The notes under the pieces were generated by a model, which made no database searches, was not told where the DNA came from, and saw only the letters and a program-made list of their open reading frames with translations. Of a stretch of 64,000 nt of DNA, positions 42,705 through 50,342 are shown piece by piece. This stretch comes from Haloparvum alkalitolerans (GTDB lineage: Archaea > Halobacteriota > Halobacteria > Halobacteriales > Haloferacaceae). Made by a program: the position numbers and the translations under genes. The stretch lies in the NCBI RefSeq assembly GCF_050122995.1, contig NZ_JBNLIA010000011.1:1-64000 (forward strand), written 5' to 3'. Within the stretch, counting starts at the first letter, position 1. The number at the start of each line of letters is the position of its first letter.

Positions 42705-43376
42705 TCAACGCTCCTCGCGGACCCGGCGCTCGGCGGCGAGCAGTTCCTCGCGCGTGTTGCAGTTCTCGAAGGTGCGCGCGTCGGTGACCCGGCGGATCTC
42801 GGCGTCGCCGACGACGACGTGGTCGAGTTCGAACAGCGGTTCGATGATCTTGCGGGCGCCGGCCTCCAGCGCGGCGTCGCAGGCGTCCGCCATCGCGTCG
42901 GCGCGATAGACCGCCTGCGTCGTCTGGAACCACTCGTCGTCGAGCTGCGGCACCGCGGCGTCGTGTCCGGCCGCGGCGTCGAACAGGTGCGCGAGGAACG
43001 CGGGGTCGACGAACGGCATGTCGCAGGCGACGACCGCGGCGTACTCCCCGGGCGCCGCCCGGCAGGCGTTCCGGATCCCCGCCATCGGCCCCTGGTCCGG
43101 GTCGGCGTCCGGCGCGTACGTCACCGGGAGCGGATACCCCTCCAGCGCCGCGTCGATGGCCTCGCGCTGGTCCGGGCGACAGTTGACCACGAGGTCGTCC
43201 ACGACCGGGTCGCCGCCCGACGCGCGCGCGGCGCCCGGTGCCACGGGGGCGTCCGCCCCCGCCAGTCGGTTCGCGACGCGCCGGATCATGGGGACGCCCG
43301 CCAGTTCCGCGACCGCCTTGTCCGCGTCGCCGAAGCGCGTCGAGCGCCCCCCGGCGACGATGGCTCCCGTCGGCAT
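42705..43376 (-). CDS. mobA: Molybdenum cofactor guanylyltransferase
   Basis: 223 residues. N-terminal nucleotide-binding motif AGGRSTRFGDADKA (8-21), GPMAGI, and the metal-binding VVACDMPF. Transfers GMP to Mo/W-molybdopterin, giving the MGD cofactor of DMSO-reductase-family enzymes. Consistent with the Mo/W transport locus and the NrfD-type redox operon in this window. Start ATG 43376. Confidence 0.88.
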   Translation of the reverse strand: MPTGAIVAGGRSTRFGDADKAVAELAGVPMIRRVANRLAGADAPVAPGAARASGGDPVVDDLVVNCRPDQREAIDAALEGYPLPVTYAPDADPDQGPMAGIRNACRAAPGEYAAVVACDMPFVDPAFLAHLFDAAAGHDAAVPQLDDEWFQTTQAVYRADAMADACDAALEAGARKIIEPLFELDHVVVGDAEIRRVTDARTFENCNTREELLAAERRVREER

Positions 43377-43473
43377 ACCCGCGGCTTCGCGCCGGGGGCG
43401 CAAGCCGGTTTCCCTTCGGCCGGCGAGCGCGAGAGAGACCCGGCGCGGTCCGACCGCCGACGGAACACTCCGC

Positions 43474-44226
43474 TCAGACCGCGTCCGCGACCGCGCCGTC
43501 GATCAGCCGCCCGAGGACGACGTGCGGGACGGGCACGTCGCCGTCGTGGTGCTCGTGGAAGGCCGCGGCCACCGCGCGGGCGTCGGCCTCGCGGGCGTCG
43601 TCGTCCACCTTGTTCACGAGCGGGATCGCGGTCGCGCCCTCCGGCACGCCCTTCAGTCCGCCCTCGCGGCTCGCGAGGACGGCGCCGACGACCTCGGGGG
43701 TGACCGGCTCGCCGACCGCGGCGTCGACGCCCGCCGCCTCCGCGACCGCGACGACGCGCTCGGGGCGGTGGACGCGCTCGTCGGTCAGCGGCTCGCCGAC
43801 GACGCTCGCGCTCGCGACGGGAACGACTACGTCGGTCCGGCTGGGGATCTGCGGCTCGGTCTCCTTCGGCGCCTTAAACTCGCGCATCCGCGCGCCGTCG
43901 GCCTTGATCAGGACCGGGCCGTCGTGGGCCGCGATCAGGTCGTCGACGACCGCGGCGTCGTAGCCCAGGTAGCGGTCCTCGCGCTCGCGTTCGGGGACGA
44001 GTCCGAGCGGGAACTCCCCGTTTTCGGCGGACGCCAGCCGACCGACCGGGTCTTCGGTCACCGCGACTGCCCCGACGTGGGAGTCGAAGATGGGGATCCG
44101 CACGGCGGCGGTCACCACGGCCCGGTCGAGTCGCTCCGCGAGCGCGTACATCGTGGTCTTCTTGCCGCCCGCCCCGACGACCGCGACCGCGGCGTCGTCG
44201 GCGCGGAGGGCCTCGACGATGTCCAT
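43474..44226 (-). CDS. yqeC: YqeC-family protein (selenium/molybdenum hydroxylase accessory)
   Basis: 250 residues. P-loop-like VGAGGKKTTMYALAERL (17-33), then KADGARMREFKAPKETEPQIP, the strongest YqeC signature, and a C-terminal IPLVNKVDDDAREADA, the GTPase-like N/TKxD motif. In bacteria YqeC is linked to selenium-dependent molybdenum hydroxylases; haloarchaea are not known to use selenocysteine, so here a Mo-hydroxylase maturation role is the better inference. Its 5' region carries an array of 14/15-bp repeats. Confidence 0.8.
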   Translation of the reverse strand: MDIVEALRADDAAVAVVGAGGKKTTMYALAERLDRAVVTAAVRIPIFDSHVGAVAVTEDPVGRLASAENGEFPLGLVPEREREDRYLGYDAAVVDDLIAAHDGPVLIKADGARMREFKAPKETEPQIPSRTDVVVPVASASVVGEPLTDERVHRPERVVAVAEAAGVDAAVGEPVTPEVVGAVLASREGGLKGVPEGATAIPLVNKVDDDAREADARAVAAAFHEHHDGDVPVPHVVLGRLIDGAVADAV

Positions 44227-44256
44227 GCCGGTCGTTCTGCGGCGGGCGCTAAGTGG

Positions 44257-44371
44257 CTGTCGGCGTATTTCTGTCGGCGTATTTCTGTCGGCGGTGTTTC
44301 TGTCGGCGTATTTCTGTCGGCGGTGTTTCTGTCGGCGTATTTCTGTCGGCGTATTTCTGTCGGCGGTGTTT
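44257..44371. repeat. 14/15-bp tandem repeat array, eight units
   Basis: Units A (CTGTCGGCGTATTT, 14 bp) and B (CTGTCGGCGGTGTTT, 15 bp) run A-A-B-A-B-A-A-B from 44257 to 44371, starting 31 bases upstream of the yqeC start. On the minus strand (yqeC direction) each A unit reads AAATACGCCGACAG. The array must overlap or adjoin the yqeC promoter. Confidence 0.85.
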
Positions 44372-44396
44372 CTTCGGCGGGAGATCGACCGCCCGA

Positions 44397-44846
44397 TCAG
44401 GCGCGTCGGAGCGCGGCGACCGACGCCCCCGCGACGCCGGCGACCGCGACGGGGACGGCCGACTGGAACGTCTGCGTCAGGATCGGTCCCCACACCGGGC
44501 CGGCGGTGCTGCCGTCCGCCAGGGTGAACGCGAGCACGAGGTAGGCGGCGATCAGGCCGATCAGGCCGCCGCCGAGAAACAGGGCGAACAGGGGCGCGAC
44601 GGCGGCGCCCGTTCCGCCGTCCGCTTCGCCCGCCTCGACGCCGCCGTCGCGGGCGATCGCGGCGCCCGCGGCGGCCGCAACGCCGAGCGTCAGCACGAAG
44701 CCGACGCTCCGGAGCAGCTGGAGCTGGTAGACGACCGCGGTGTCGAGGTCGACGGCGTCGATCGCGATCGGGAAGCTGGCGACGACCGCCGCCAGTCCGA
44801 GTCCGGGGACCAGTGCGAGCAGGGCGTGTCTGAGTTGGAGGGCCAT
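44397..44846 (-). CDS. Four-helix membrane protein, unknown
   Basis: 149 residues. Membrane helices at about 7-28, 42-64, 82-105 and 122-145, separated by an acidic Gly-rich loop (about 65-80). No recognised family. Same direction as yqeC but separated from it by the tandem repeats. Confidence 0.65.
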   Translation of the reverse strand: MALQLRHALLALVPGLGLAAVVASFPIAIDAVDLDTAVVYQLQLLRSVGFVLTLGVAAAAGAAIARDGGVEAGEADGGTGAAVAPLFALFLGGGLIGLIAAYLVLAFTLADGSTAGPVWGPILTQTFQSAVPVAVAGVAGASVAALRRA

Positions 44847-44909
44847 CGAGCGGCGATTCAGGCGGCCCGGATAAATGTGCTCGGGAGTTTCGGCGGCGGA
44901 AGCCTCCGA

Positions 44910-47522
44910 TCAGCTCTCGGCCGCCTCGGCGACCGCGACCGCGTCCTCGGGCGGCTCCGCGGGCTCGACCCGACCGAGTCGGAGCGCGTTACCGGTGACG
45001 CCGAGGCTCATCCCCATGTCGCCGACCAGCACCGCCATCGCGATGGAGACGTAGCCGAAGGGCGCGCCGAGCGCCAGCAGCGCCTTGACGCCGAGCGAGG
45101 CGGCGATGTTCGTCCTGATCACCCGCGAGGCGCGCGCGGAGAGGTCCACGAGGTAGGGGAGCCGCGTGAGGTCGTCGCCCATCAGCGCGGCGTCGGCGGT
45201 CTCCAGCGCCGCGTCGGTGCCGGCCGCGCCCATCGCCACGCCGACCGTCGCGGCCGCGAGAGCGGGCGCGTCATTGACGCCGTCGCCGACCATCAGGACG
45301 CCGCCGTCGCTCGCCTCGCGGAGTTCGCGGACCGCGTCGACCTTCTCGTCCGGCAGCAGGTCCGCGCGCACCTCGTCGACGCCGACGCGCTCGCCGATGG
45401 CGCGGGCGGTGCGCTCGTTGTCCCCGGTGAGCATGACGACGCGGCCGATCCCCAACTCGTGCAGGCGGTCGACCGCCCACGCCGCCTCGGGGCGGACCGT
45501 GTCCGCGACCGCGACGACGCCCTCGATCTCCAACTCCGTGCCGACGAGGACGACGGTCTTGCCCTCCTTTTGCAGCCGCGGGATGGTCTCGTTGATCAGG
45601 TCGACGTACGCGCCCGCTTCGTGGTCGCAGGCGGCGGTCTCGTCGGTGAGTGGGTCCTGCTCGGCTCCCTTCTCGCCCTCCTCGCCCTCCCCGATCATCG
45701 CCCCGCCGTCCGCGCGCAGGTGGGCGTGCTCGAGGTCGAAGCCGAGGTCCGCGAACAGCGCGGGCTTGCCGGCGTAGTGGGTCTCGCCGTCGACCTCGGC
45801 GCGGACGCCCTTCCCGGTCAGCGCCTCGAAGCCGGACACCTCGCGGTCGGGGAGCCCCGCCTCCTCGGCGCGGGCGACGACCGCGTTCCCGATGGGGTGT
45901 TCGCTCCGGCGCTCCAGCGCGGCCGCACACGAGAGCACGTCGGCCTCGTCGGCGTGACCGACCGGCACCACGTCGGTGACCGACAGTTCGCCCGTGGTGA
46001 GCGTCCCGGTCTTGTCGACCGCGACCGTCTCGACGTCGCCGGCGTTCTCGAGGTGTCTGCCGCCCTTGATCAGGACGCCGTTGCGGGCCGCCGCGGTGAC
46101 GCCCGAGACGACGCTGACGGGCGTCGAGATGACGAACGCGCAGGGGCAGGCGATCACCAAAAGCGCGAGCCCGCGGACGAACCAGTCGGTGAAGCCGCCG
46201 GCACCGAACAGCGTCCCGCCGACCACCGTGAGCGCCGCGAGGCCGACGATCAGGGGCGTGTAGACGCCCGCGAAGCGGTCGACGAACCGCTCGGCCTCGG
46301 TGTCCTCGGCGGTCGCGGACTCCACGAGGTCGACGACGCGCGCGATGGTCGAGTCGTCCGCGGTCGCGGTGACCTCCACCTCGACGTAGCCCGCCTCGTT
46401 TATCGACCCGGCGTACACCTCGTCGCCCGGCTCCTTGTCCGCGGGGACCGACTCGCCGGTGATCGGCGACTCGTCGACCGCGGTCTCGCCCGCGACGACC
46501 ACGCCGTCGAGCGGGACCTTCTCGCCCGGCCGGACGGCGACGCGCTCCCCGACGGCGACCGCCTCGGCGGGGACGGTCTCCTCCGTTTCTCCCTCCGGAC
46601 CGTCGCGGAGGACGGTCGCGGTGTCAGGCGACAGCTCCATCAGCGCCGACAGGGAGTTCCGCGCCCGGTCGACCGAGAAGCGCTCCAAGAGCTCCGCGGT
46701 CGAGAAGAGCACCGCCAGCGTGGCGGCCTCGAACGGCGCGCCGATGGCCAGCGCGCCCGCCATCCCCGCGGACATCAGCAGGTCGATGTCGAGGCTCAGG
46801 GTCTTCGCGGAGTAGTAGCCGTTCCGGAGGATCGGCGGGCCGGCGGCCGCCACCGCGAGCACGTACGCGACCCACGCGCCCGTTATCGTCCACGGGCCGA
46901 CCGTCGCGAACTGCGGGTTCGCGCCCGGGACGGCCCACTCAAGCGCCAGTCCCGCCGCCAGCAGGACCGCCCCGACCCCGGTCGCGACCCCGCGCCGGGT
47001 TCTGAACGCCGCGGTGGCCGACTCGGTCCCGGTGCCGCCCGGGGAACCGCCCGCGCCGGCTTCGACCACCTCGTAGCCCGCGCTCTCGACGGCCGCGATC
47101 AGGTCGGCCTCGTCGACCGTCTCGGGGTCGTGGACGACGGACACCTCGCCCGCGGTCGGGTTCGTCTCGACGCCGGTCACGCCCGCGGCCTCGAGCGCCG
47201 ACTCGACCTTCCCGGCACAGGAGGCGCAGTCCATATCCGGGACCGACAGGCGCGTCGTCCGCTCGTCGACCACCTCGTAGCCGGCCCCTTCGACGCGGTC
47301 CTCGACCGCCGCGGGCGTCGTCCGGTCGGGGTCGTACCGGACGATCAGGACGCCGCTCGTCGGCCGCGGGTCCACCTCGCGGACGCCGTCGAGGCCGCGG
47401 ACGCTCCGCTCGACCTTCCCGGCACAGGAGGGGCAGTCCATGTCCGGGACCGACAGTCGGAGGGTGGCCCCGTCTCCAGGATCGCCCGACGCCGCGTCGT
47501 CGGGCCCGTTCGTGTCGCTCAT
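44910..47522 (-). CDS. Heavy-metal P1B-type ATPase (Zn/Cd type)
   Basis: 870 residues from ATG 47522. Two N-terminal metal-binding HMA domains (C30/C33 and C99/C102, both MDCxSCAGKVE). Transmembrane CPC is C459-P460-C461 within IACPCAFVISTP; CPC followed by VIST is the Zn/Cd/Pb (ZntA) pattern rather than the CopA pattern. The phosphorylation site is D503 in DKTGT, followed by LTGDN, GDGVNDAP and a C-terminal GDMGMSLGVTGNALRL, also ZntA-like. A His/Cys-free acidic insert lies about 600-640. It exports metal from the cytoplasm. Confidence 0.9.
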   Translation of the reverse strand: MSDTNGPDDAASGDPGDGATLRLSVPDMDCPSCAGKVERSVRGLDGVREVDPRPTSGVLIVRYDPDRTTPAAVEDRVEGAGYEVVDERTTRLSVPDMDCASCAGKVESALEAAGVTGVETNPTAGEVSVVHDPETVDEADLIAAVESAGYEVVEAGAGGSPGGTGTESATAAFRTRRGVATGVGAVLLAAGLALEWAVPGANPQFATVGPWTITGAWVAYVLAVAAAGPPILRNGYYSAKTLSLDIDLLMSAGMAGALAIGAPFEAATLAVLFSTAELLERFSVDRARNSLSALMELSPDTATVLRDGPEGETEETVPAEAVAVGERVAVRPGEKVPLDGVVVAGETAVDESPITGESVPADKEPGDEVYAGSINEAGYVEVEVTATADDSTIARVVDLVESATAEDTEAERFVDRFAGVYTPLIVGLAALTVVGGTLFGAGGFTDWFVRGLALLVIACPCAFVISTPVSVVSGVTAAARNGVLIKGGRHLENAGDVETVAVDKTGTLTTGELSVTDVVPVGHADEADVLSCAAALERRSEHPIGNAVVARAEEAGLPDREVSGFEALTGKGVRAEVDGETHYAGKPALFADLGFDLEHAHLRADGGAMIGEGEEGEKGAEQDPLTDETAACDHEAGAYVDLINETIPRLQKEGKTVVLVGTELEIEGVVAVADTVRPEAAWAVDRLHELGIGRVVMLTGDNERTARAIGERVGVDEVRADLLPDEKVDAVRELREASDGGVLMVGDGVNDAPALAAATVGVAMGAAGTDAALETADAALMGDDLTRLPYLVDLSARASRVIRTNIAASLGVKALLALGAPFGYVSIAMAVLVGDMGMSLGVTGNALRLGRVEPAEPPEDAVAVAEAAES

Positions 47523-47544
47523 ACCCGACGGTAGCCCGCGTGGA

Positions 47545-47552
47545 CTTATTAA
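47545..47552 (-). promoter_or_regulatory. TATA box of the metal ATPase
   Basis: TTAATAAG on the minus strand is 23-30 bases before ATG 47522, giving a leaderless transcript. Confidence 0.55.
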
Positions 47553-47573
47553 CGCTGCTGACAGGAAACGGGG

Positions 47574-47596
47574 GTTATCTGTGTGTCTTTGATAAC
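47574..47596. promoter_or_regulatory. Inverted repeat upstream of the metal ATPase
   Basis: GTTATC at 47574-47579 and GATAAC at 47591-47596, 6-bp perfect arms with an 11-base spacer, lie about 22 bases upstream of the TATA box. Candidate site for a metal-responsive regulator; it is also upstream of the rightward gene. Confidence 0.45.
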
Positions 47597-47659
47597 GATA
47601 CGGGTAGCCGTTCACAACGTTGCGTGGGGCTTTTGCCACCGCGCTGTCTCCGGGCGGTC

Positions 47660-48004
47660 ATGACCGACTGGAAGGCCGTCGTCTACGGGTTCGCCGCGAT
47701 GCTGCTCGCCGAGGTACTGGCCGTCATCGTTCCGGTGCTGGGACACGGGCTCGCGGGGCTCGTCGGGGGGTTTGTCGCGGGCTATCTCGCCGGGGGCGGC
47801 CTCCTCCGGGGGGCGTGGCACGGGCTGCTGGCCGGTTCCGTCGCGGGGATCCTGATCGGGGTCCTGCTGGCCGTGGCCGGGGGGTTGATCGGCCCCCTCG
47901 GTGCCGCGCTCGGCGGGAGCCTCCTGCTCGTCGTGGTCGCGTTCACTCTTCTCGGTGCGATCCCGAGCGCGCTCGCCGGCGCCGTCGGCGGGATCCTCGG
48001 GTAG
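47660..48004 (+). CDS. DUF5518 family membrane protein
   Basis: 114 residues from ATG 47660, almost wholly hydrophobic: four membrane helices with GxxxG-rich segments (LAGLVGGFVAGYLAGGG, GSVAGILIGVLLAVAGG). The pattern GFVAGYLAGGG is typical of haloarchaeal DUF5518 proteins. Function unknown. Divergent from the metal ATPase. Confidence 0.8.
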   Translation: MTDWKAVVYGFAAMLLAEVLAVIVPVLGHGLAGLVGGFVAGYLAGGGLLRGAWHGLLAGSVAGILIGVLLAVAGGLIGPLGAALGGSLLLVVVAFTLLGAIPSALAGAVGGILG

Positions 48005-48065
48005 CCGTCCCCGGCGTGAACCGGCCGCCGCGGCGAGTCGCGGCGTTGAAACCCCGGCCGCGACT

Positions 48066-48662
48066 ATGGCGACTATGGAGTTCTCGCGACGCGCGCTGCT
48101 GACCGCGGCCGGGGCGGGGGTCGCCGGGACCGCCGGCTGTCTGGATTTCGCGGCCGGCGACGGTCCGCAAGGTCCCGAGGGAACGCCCGCGAGCCTCGAG
48201 TGCTCGGACGAGGGGTTCGAGCGCTTCGACCCGCCGTTCGACGACGACGCGGTCCAGTACGTCACCGCGCGGACGCCGGACGGACACCGCTTCGAGCTGG
48301 CCGCACAGGGGACACAACAGAGCTACGGCAACGAGCTCCGGGTCACCCTCCGGAACCTCTCGGACGCCGAAATCGAGATCGGCCCGAAGGAACTGGTCAG
48401 CATCCAGCGCCGGACGGAGGCGGGCTGGCAGGAGGTCCGCGGCGCCGACGGGGCGATCCCCGCGTTCCCCGACGAGGTGCGGACGGTCGGCAGCGGCGGG
48501 GGGTACGCGTGGTCGGTCCGGCTCCGCGAGCCGGAGATCGCCGCGCTCGGTCCCGAGGGGCTGCGCGTCTGCCCAGCGCTCGGCCCCGGCGTTCACCGGT
48601 TCGTCTTCTGGGGGCTCCCGGGCGACGCCGCGGCCGGCCGGGAGTTTCAGATCATCGGCTGA
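48066..48662 (+). CDS. Tat-exported lipoprotein, unknown
   Basis: 198 residues from ATG 48066; a second ATG at 48075 gives MEFSRRALL and is equally plausible. Tat motif SRRALL, Ala/Gly-rich core and lipobox TAGC. The mature part looks like a beta-sandwich (NELRVTLRNLSDAEIEIGPKE), an immunoglobulin-like extracellular domain. No recognised family. Confidence 0.68.
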   Translation: MATMEFSRRALLTAAGAGVAGTAGCLDFAAGDGPQGPEGTPASLECSDEGFERFDPPFDDDAVQYVTARTPDGHRFELAAQGTQQSYGNELRVTLRNLSDAEIEIGPKELVSIQRRTEAGWQEVRGADGAIPAFPDEVRTVGSGGGYAWSVRLREPEIAALGPEGLRVCPALGPGVHRFVFWGLPGDAAAGREFQIIG

Positions 48663-48728
48663 CGTACTCCGGTCGATCTACCCCGTGTGAACGGTCGGTA
48701 GAACTCCCGAGGGCGCGTATTTCGTACT

Positions 48729-48747
48729 AACGACAAAATATTTACGG
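48729..48747 (+). promoter_or_regulatory. Isolated AT-rich promoter-like site
   Basis: ACGACAAAATATTTACGG stands out in a GC-rich convergent gap (48663-48914). A GTG follows at 48767 but the 67-codon Arg/Pro-rich frame it opens is not convincing. It may drive a small RNA antisense to the 3' end of lpdA or be a transcript-end signal. Confidence 0.3.
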
Positions 48748-48914
48748 TCCCGGAGATCACGTACTGGTGACTCACTCGCCCCGCCGCCCGGGACGTGAGT
48801 CGTACCGCTTGGCAGTGGTATCGACGCCGGCCTCCCGCCGGCGTTTGGAACGACGCCCGCGAGCGGCGGCGCCGTTCCCCGCGTTCCGGGCCCGGGTCGA
48901 CCCGCGGCGTCGAC

Positions 48915-50342
48915 CTACCGGTTCAGGGTGTGGATCGCCTGCCCCAGCGCGTTCTCCGCGGCCTCCATGACCGCCTCCGCGAGGGTGGGGTGGGTGTGGA
49001 CCGTCGCCGCCACGTCCTCGAGCGTCGCGCCCATCTCGATCGCCAGGGTCACCTCGGCGATCAGCTCCGAGGCCTCCGGGCCGACGATCTGCCCGCCGAG
49101 CACGACGCCGCTCCCCTCGTCGGCGACGATGCGGACGAAGCCGTCGGTGTGGCCCGTCGTCAGCGCGCGCCCCGAGGCGTTGAACGGCATCTGCCCGACC
49201 GCGGGCTCGTAGCCGGCCTCGACCGCCTCGGCCTCGGTCATGCCGACCGTGGCGATCTCGGGGTCCGTGAAGACGGCCGCGGGGATCGCCTGCTGGTCGA
49301 GCGCCGCCGGCTCGCCCGCGATCACCTCCGCGGCGACGATCCCCTCCTTCGAGGCCTTGTGTGCCAGCATCGGCTCGCCGGCCACGTCGCCGACCGCGTG
49401 GACGTGCTCGACGCTCGTCCGGGTGCGGTCGTCGGTCTCGATGAAGCCGCCCTCGGTCGTCTCGATCCCGGCGTTCTCCAACTCGAGGGTGTCCGTGACC
49501 GGCTGGCGGCCGACTGCGACCAGCACCCTGTCCGCGGCGTAGCTCGACTCCTCGCCGTCCTCCGTCTCGGTCGAGATGAGGTAGCCGCCGTCCGGGCCCT
49601 CCTCCCAGCCGCTCGCGCCCTCGCCGAAGTGGAACTCGATCCCGAGATCCTCGGCGCGCTTCCGGACGATCCGGGAGACGTCGTCCTCGTAGGGGACGAG
49701 GATGTCGTCGAGCATCTCCACGACGGTCACGTCCGCGCCGAGTTTGGCGTAGACGGTCGCCAGCTCCATGCCGATGTAGCCGCCGCCGACCACGACCAGC
49801 CGGTCCGGGACCGTCTCGGCCGCGAGCGCGTCCTCCGCCGACCAGACGTGGTCCTCGGCGTACTCGAAGCCGGGGATCTGGATCGGCCGCGAGCCGGTGG
49901 CGATTATGGCGTGCTCGAACTCGATGGACTCCGAGCCCTGCCCCTCGCCGCCGTGGGCGACGCGGACCCTGTTCTCGTCGGCGAACGTGGCGGTCCCCTC
50001 GACCAGGTTGACGCCGTTGGCCTTGCAGAGCTTCTCGACGCCGCCGGTGAGCTGCTCCACGACGCCGTCCTTCCACGACTGCATGCCCGCCATGTCGACG
50101 GCGGGGTCGGCGTGGATCCCCATGTGCTCGGCGTTGCCCGCTTCGTGGGCCAGTCCGGCGCCGGTGATCAGCGCCTTCGAGGGGATACAGCCGCGGTTGA
50201 GGCAGGCGCCGCCGTAGGCGTCCTTCTCGACCAGCGTCGTGTCGAGGCCTTCTTGCGCGGCGCGGATGGCGGCCACGTAGCCGCCCGGCCCGGCGCCGAT
50301 CACCAGTACGTCAGTCCCGGTCGCGATGTCTCCGACGACCAT
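48915..50342 (-). CDS. lpdA: Dihydrolipoyl dehydrogenase (E3)
   Basis: 475 residues. FAD-binding GAGPGGYVAAIRAAQ (16-30), redox-active disulfide C47/C52 in GGACLNRGCIPSK, NAD-binding GGGYIGMELATVYAKLG, and the C-terminal dimer-interface active-site segment HTHPTLAEA with His and Glu. Reoxidises dihydrolipoyl groups of E2. Its ATG overlaps the E2 stop by one base (TAATG). Last gene of the E1a-E1b-E2-E3 operon. Confidence 0.93.
   Translation of the reverse strand: MVVGDIATGTDVLVIGAGPGGYVAAIRAAQEGLDTTLVEKDAYGGACLNRGCIPSKALITGAGLAHEAGNAEHMGIHADPAVDMAGMQSWKDGVVEQLTGGVEKLCKANGVNLVEGTATFADENRVRVAHGGEGQGSESIEFEHAIIATGSRPIQIPGFEYAEDHVWSAEDALAAETVPDRLVVVGGGYIGMELATVYAKLGADVTVVEMLDDILVPYEDDVSRIVRKRAEDLGIEFHFGEGASGWEEGPDGGYLISTETEDGEESSYAADRVLVAVGRQPVTDTLELENAGIETTEGGFIETDDRTRTSVEHVHAVGDVAGEPMLAHKASKEGIVAAEVIAGEPAALDQQAIPAAVFTDPEIATVGMTEAEAVEAGYEPAVGQMPFNASGRALTTGHTDGFVRIVADEGSGVVLGGQIVGPEASELIAEVTLAIEMGATLEDVAATVHTHPTLAEAVMEAAENALGQAIHTLNR

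Noticed and set aside
44257..44371. 14/15-base units as a CRISPR array
   Set aside because: Contiguous short units without spacers.
48767..48970. Small frame starting at GTG 48767
   Set aside because: Arg/Pro-rich, overlaps the 3' end of lpdA on the other strand, no family match.
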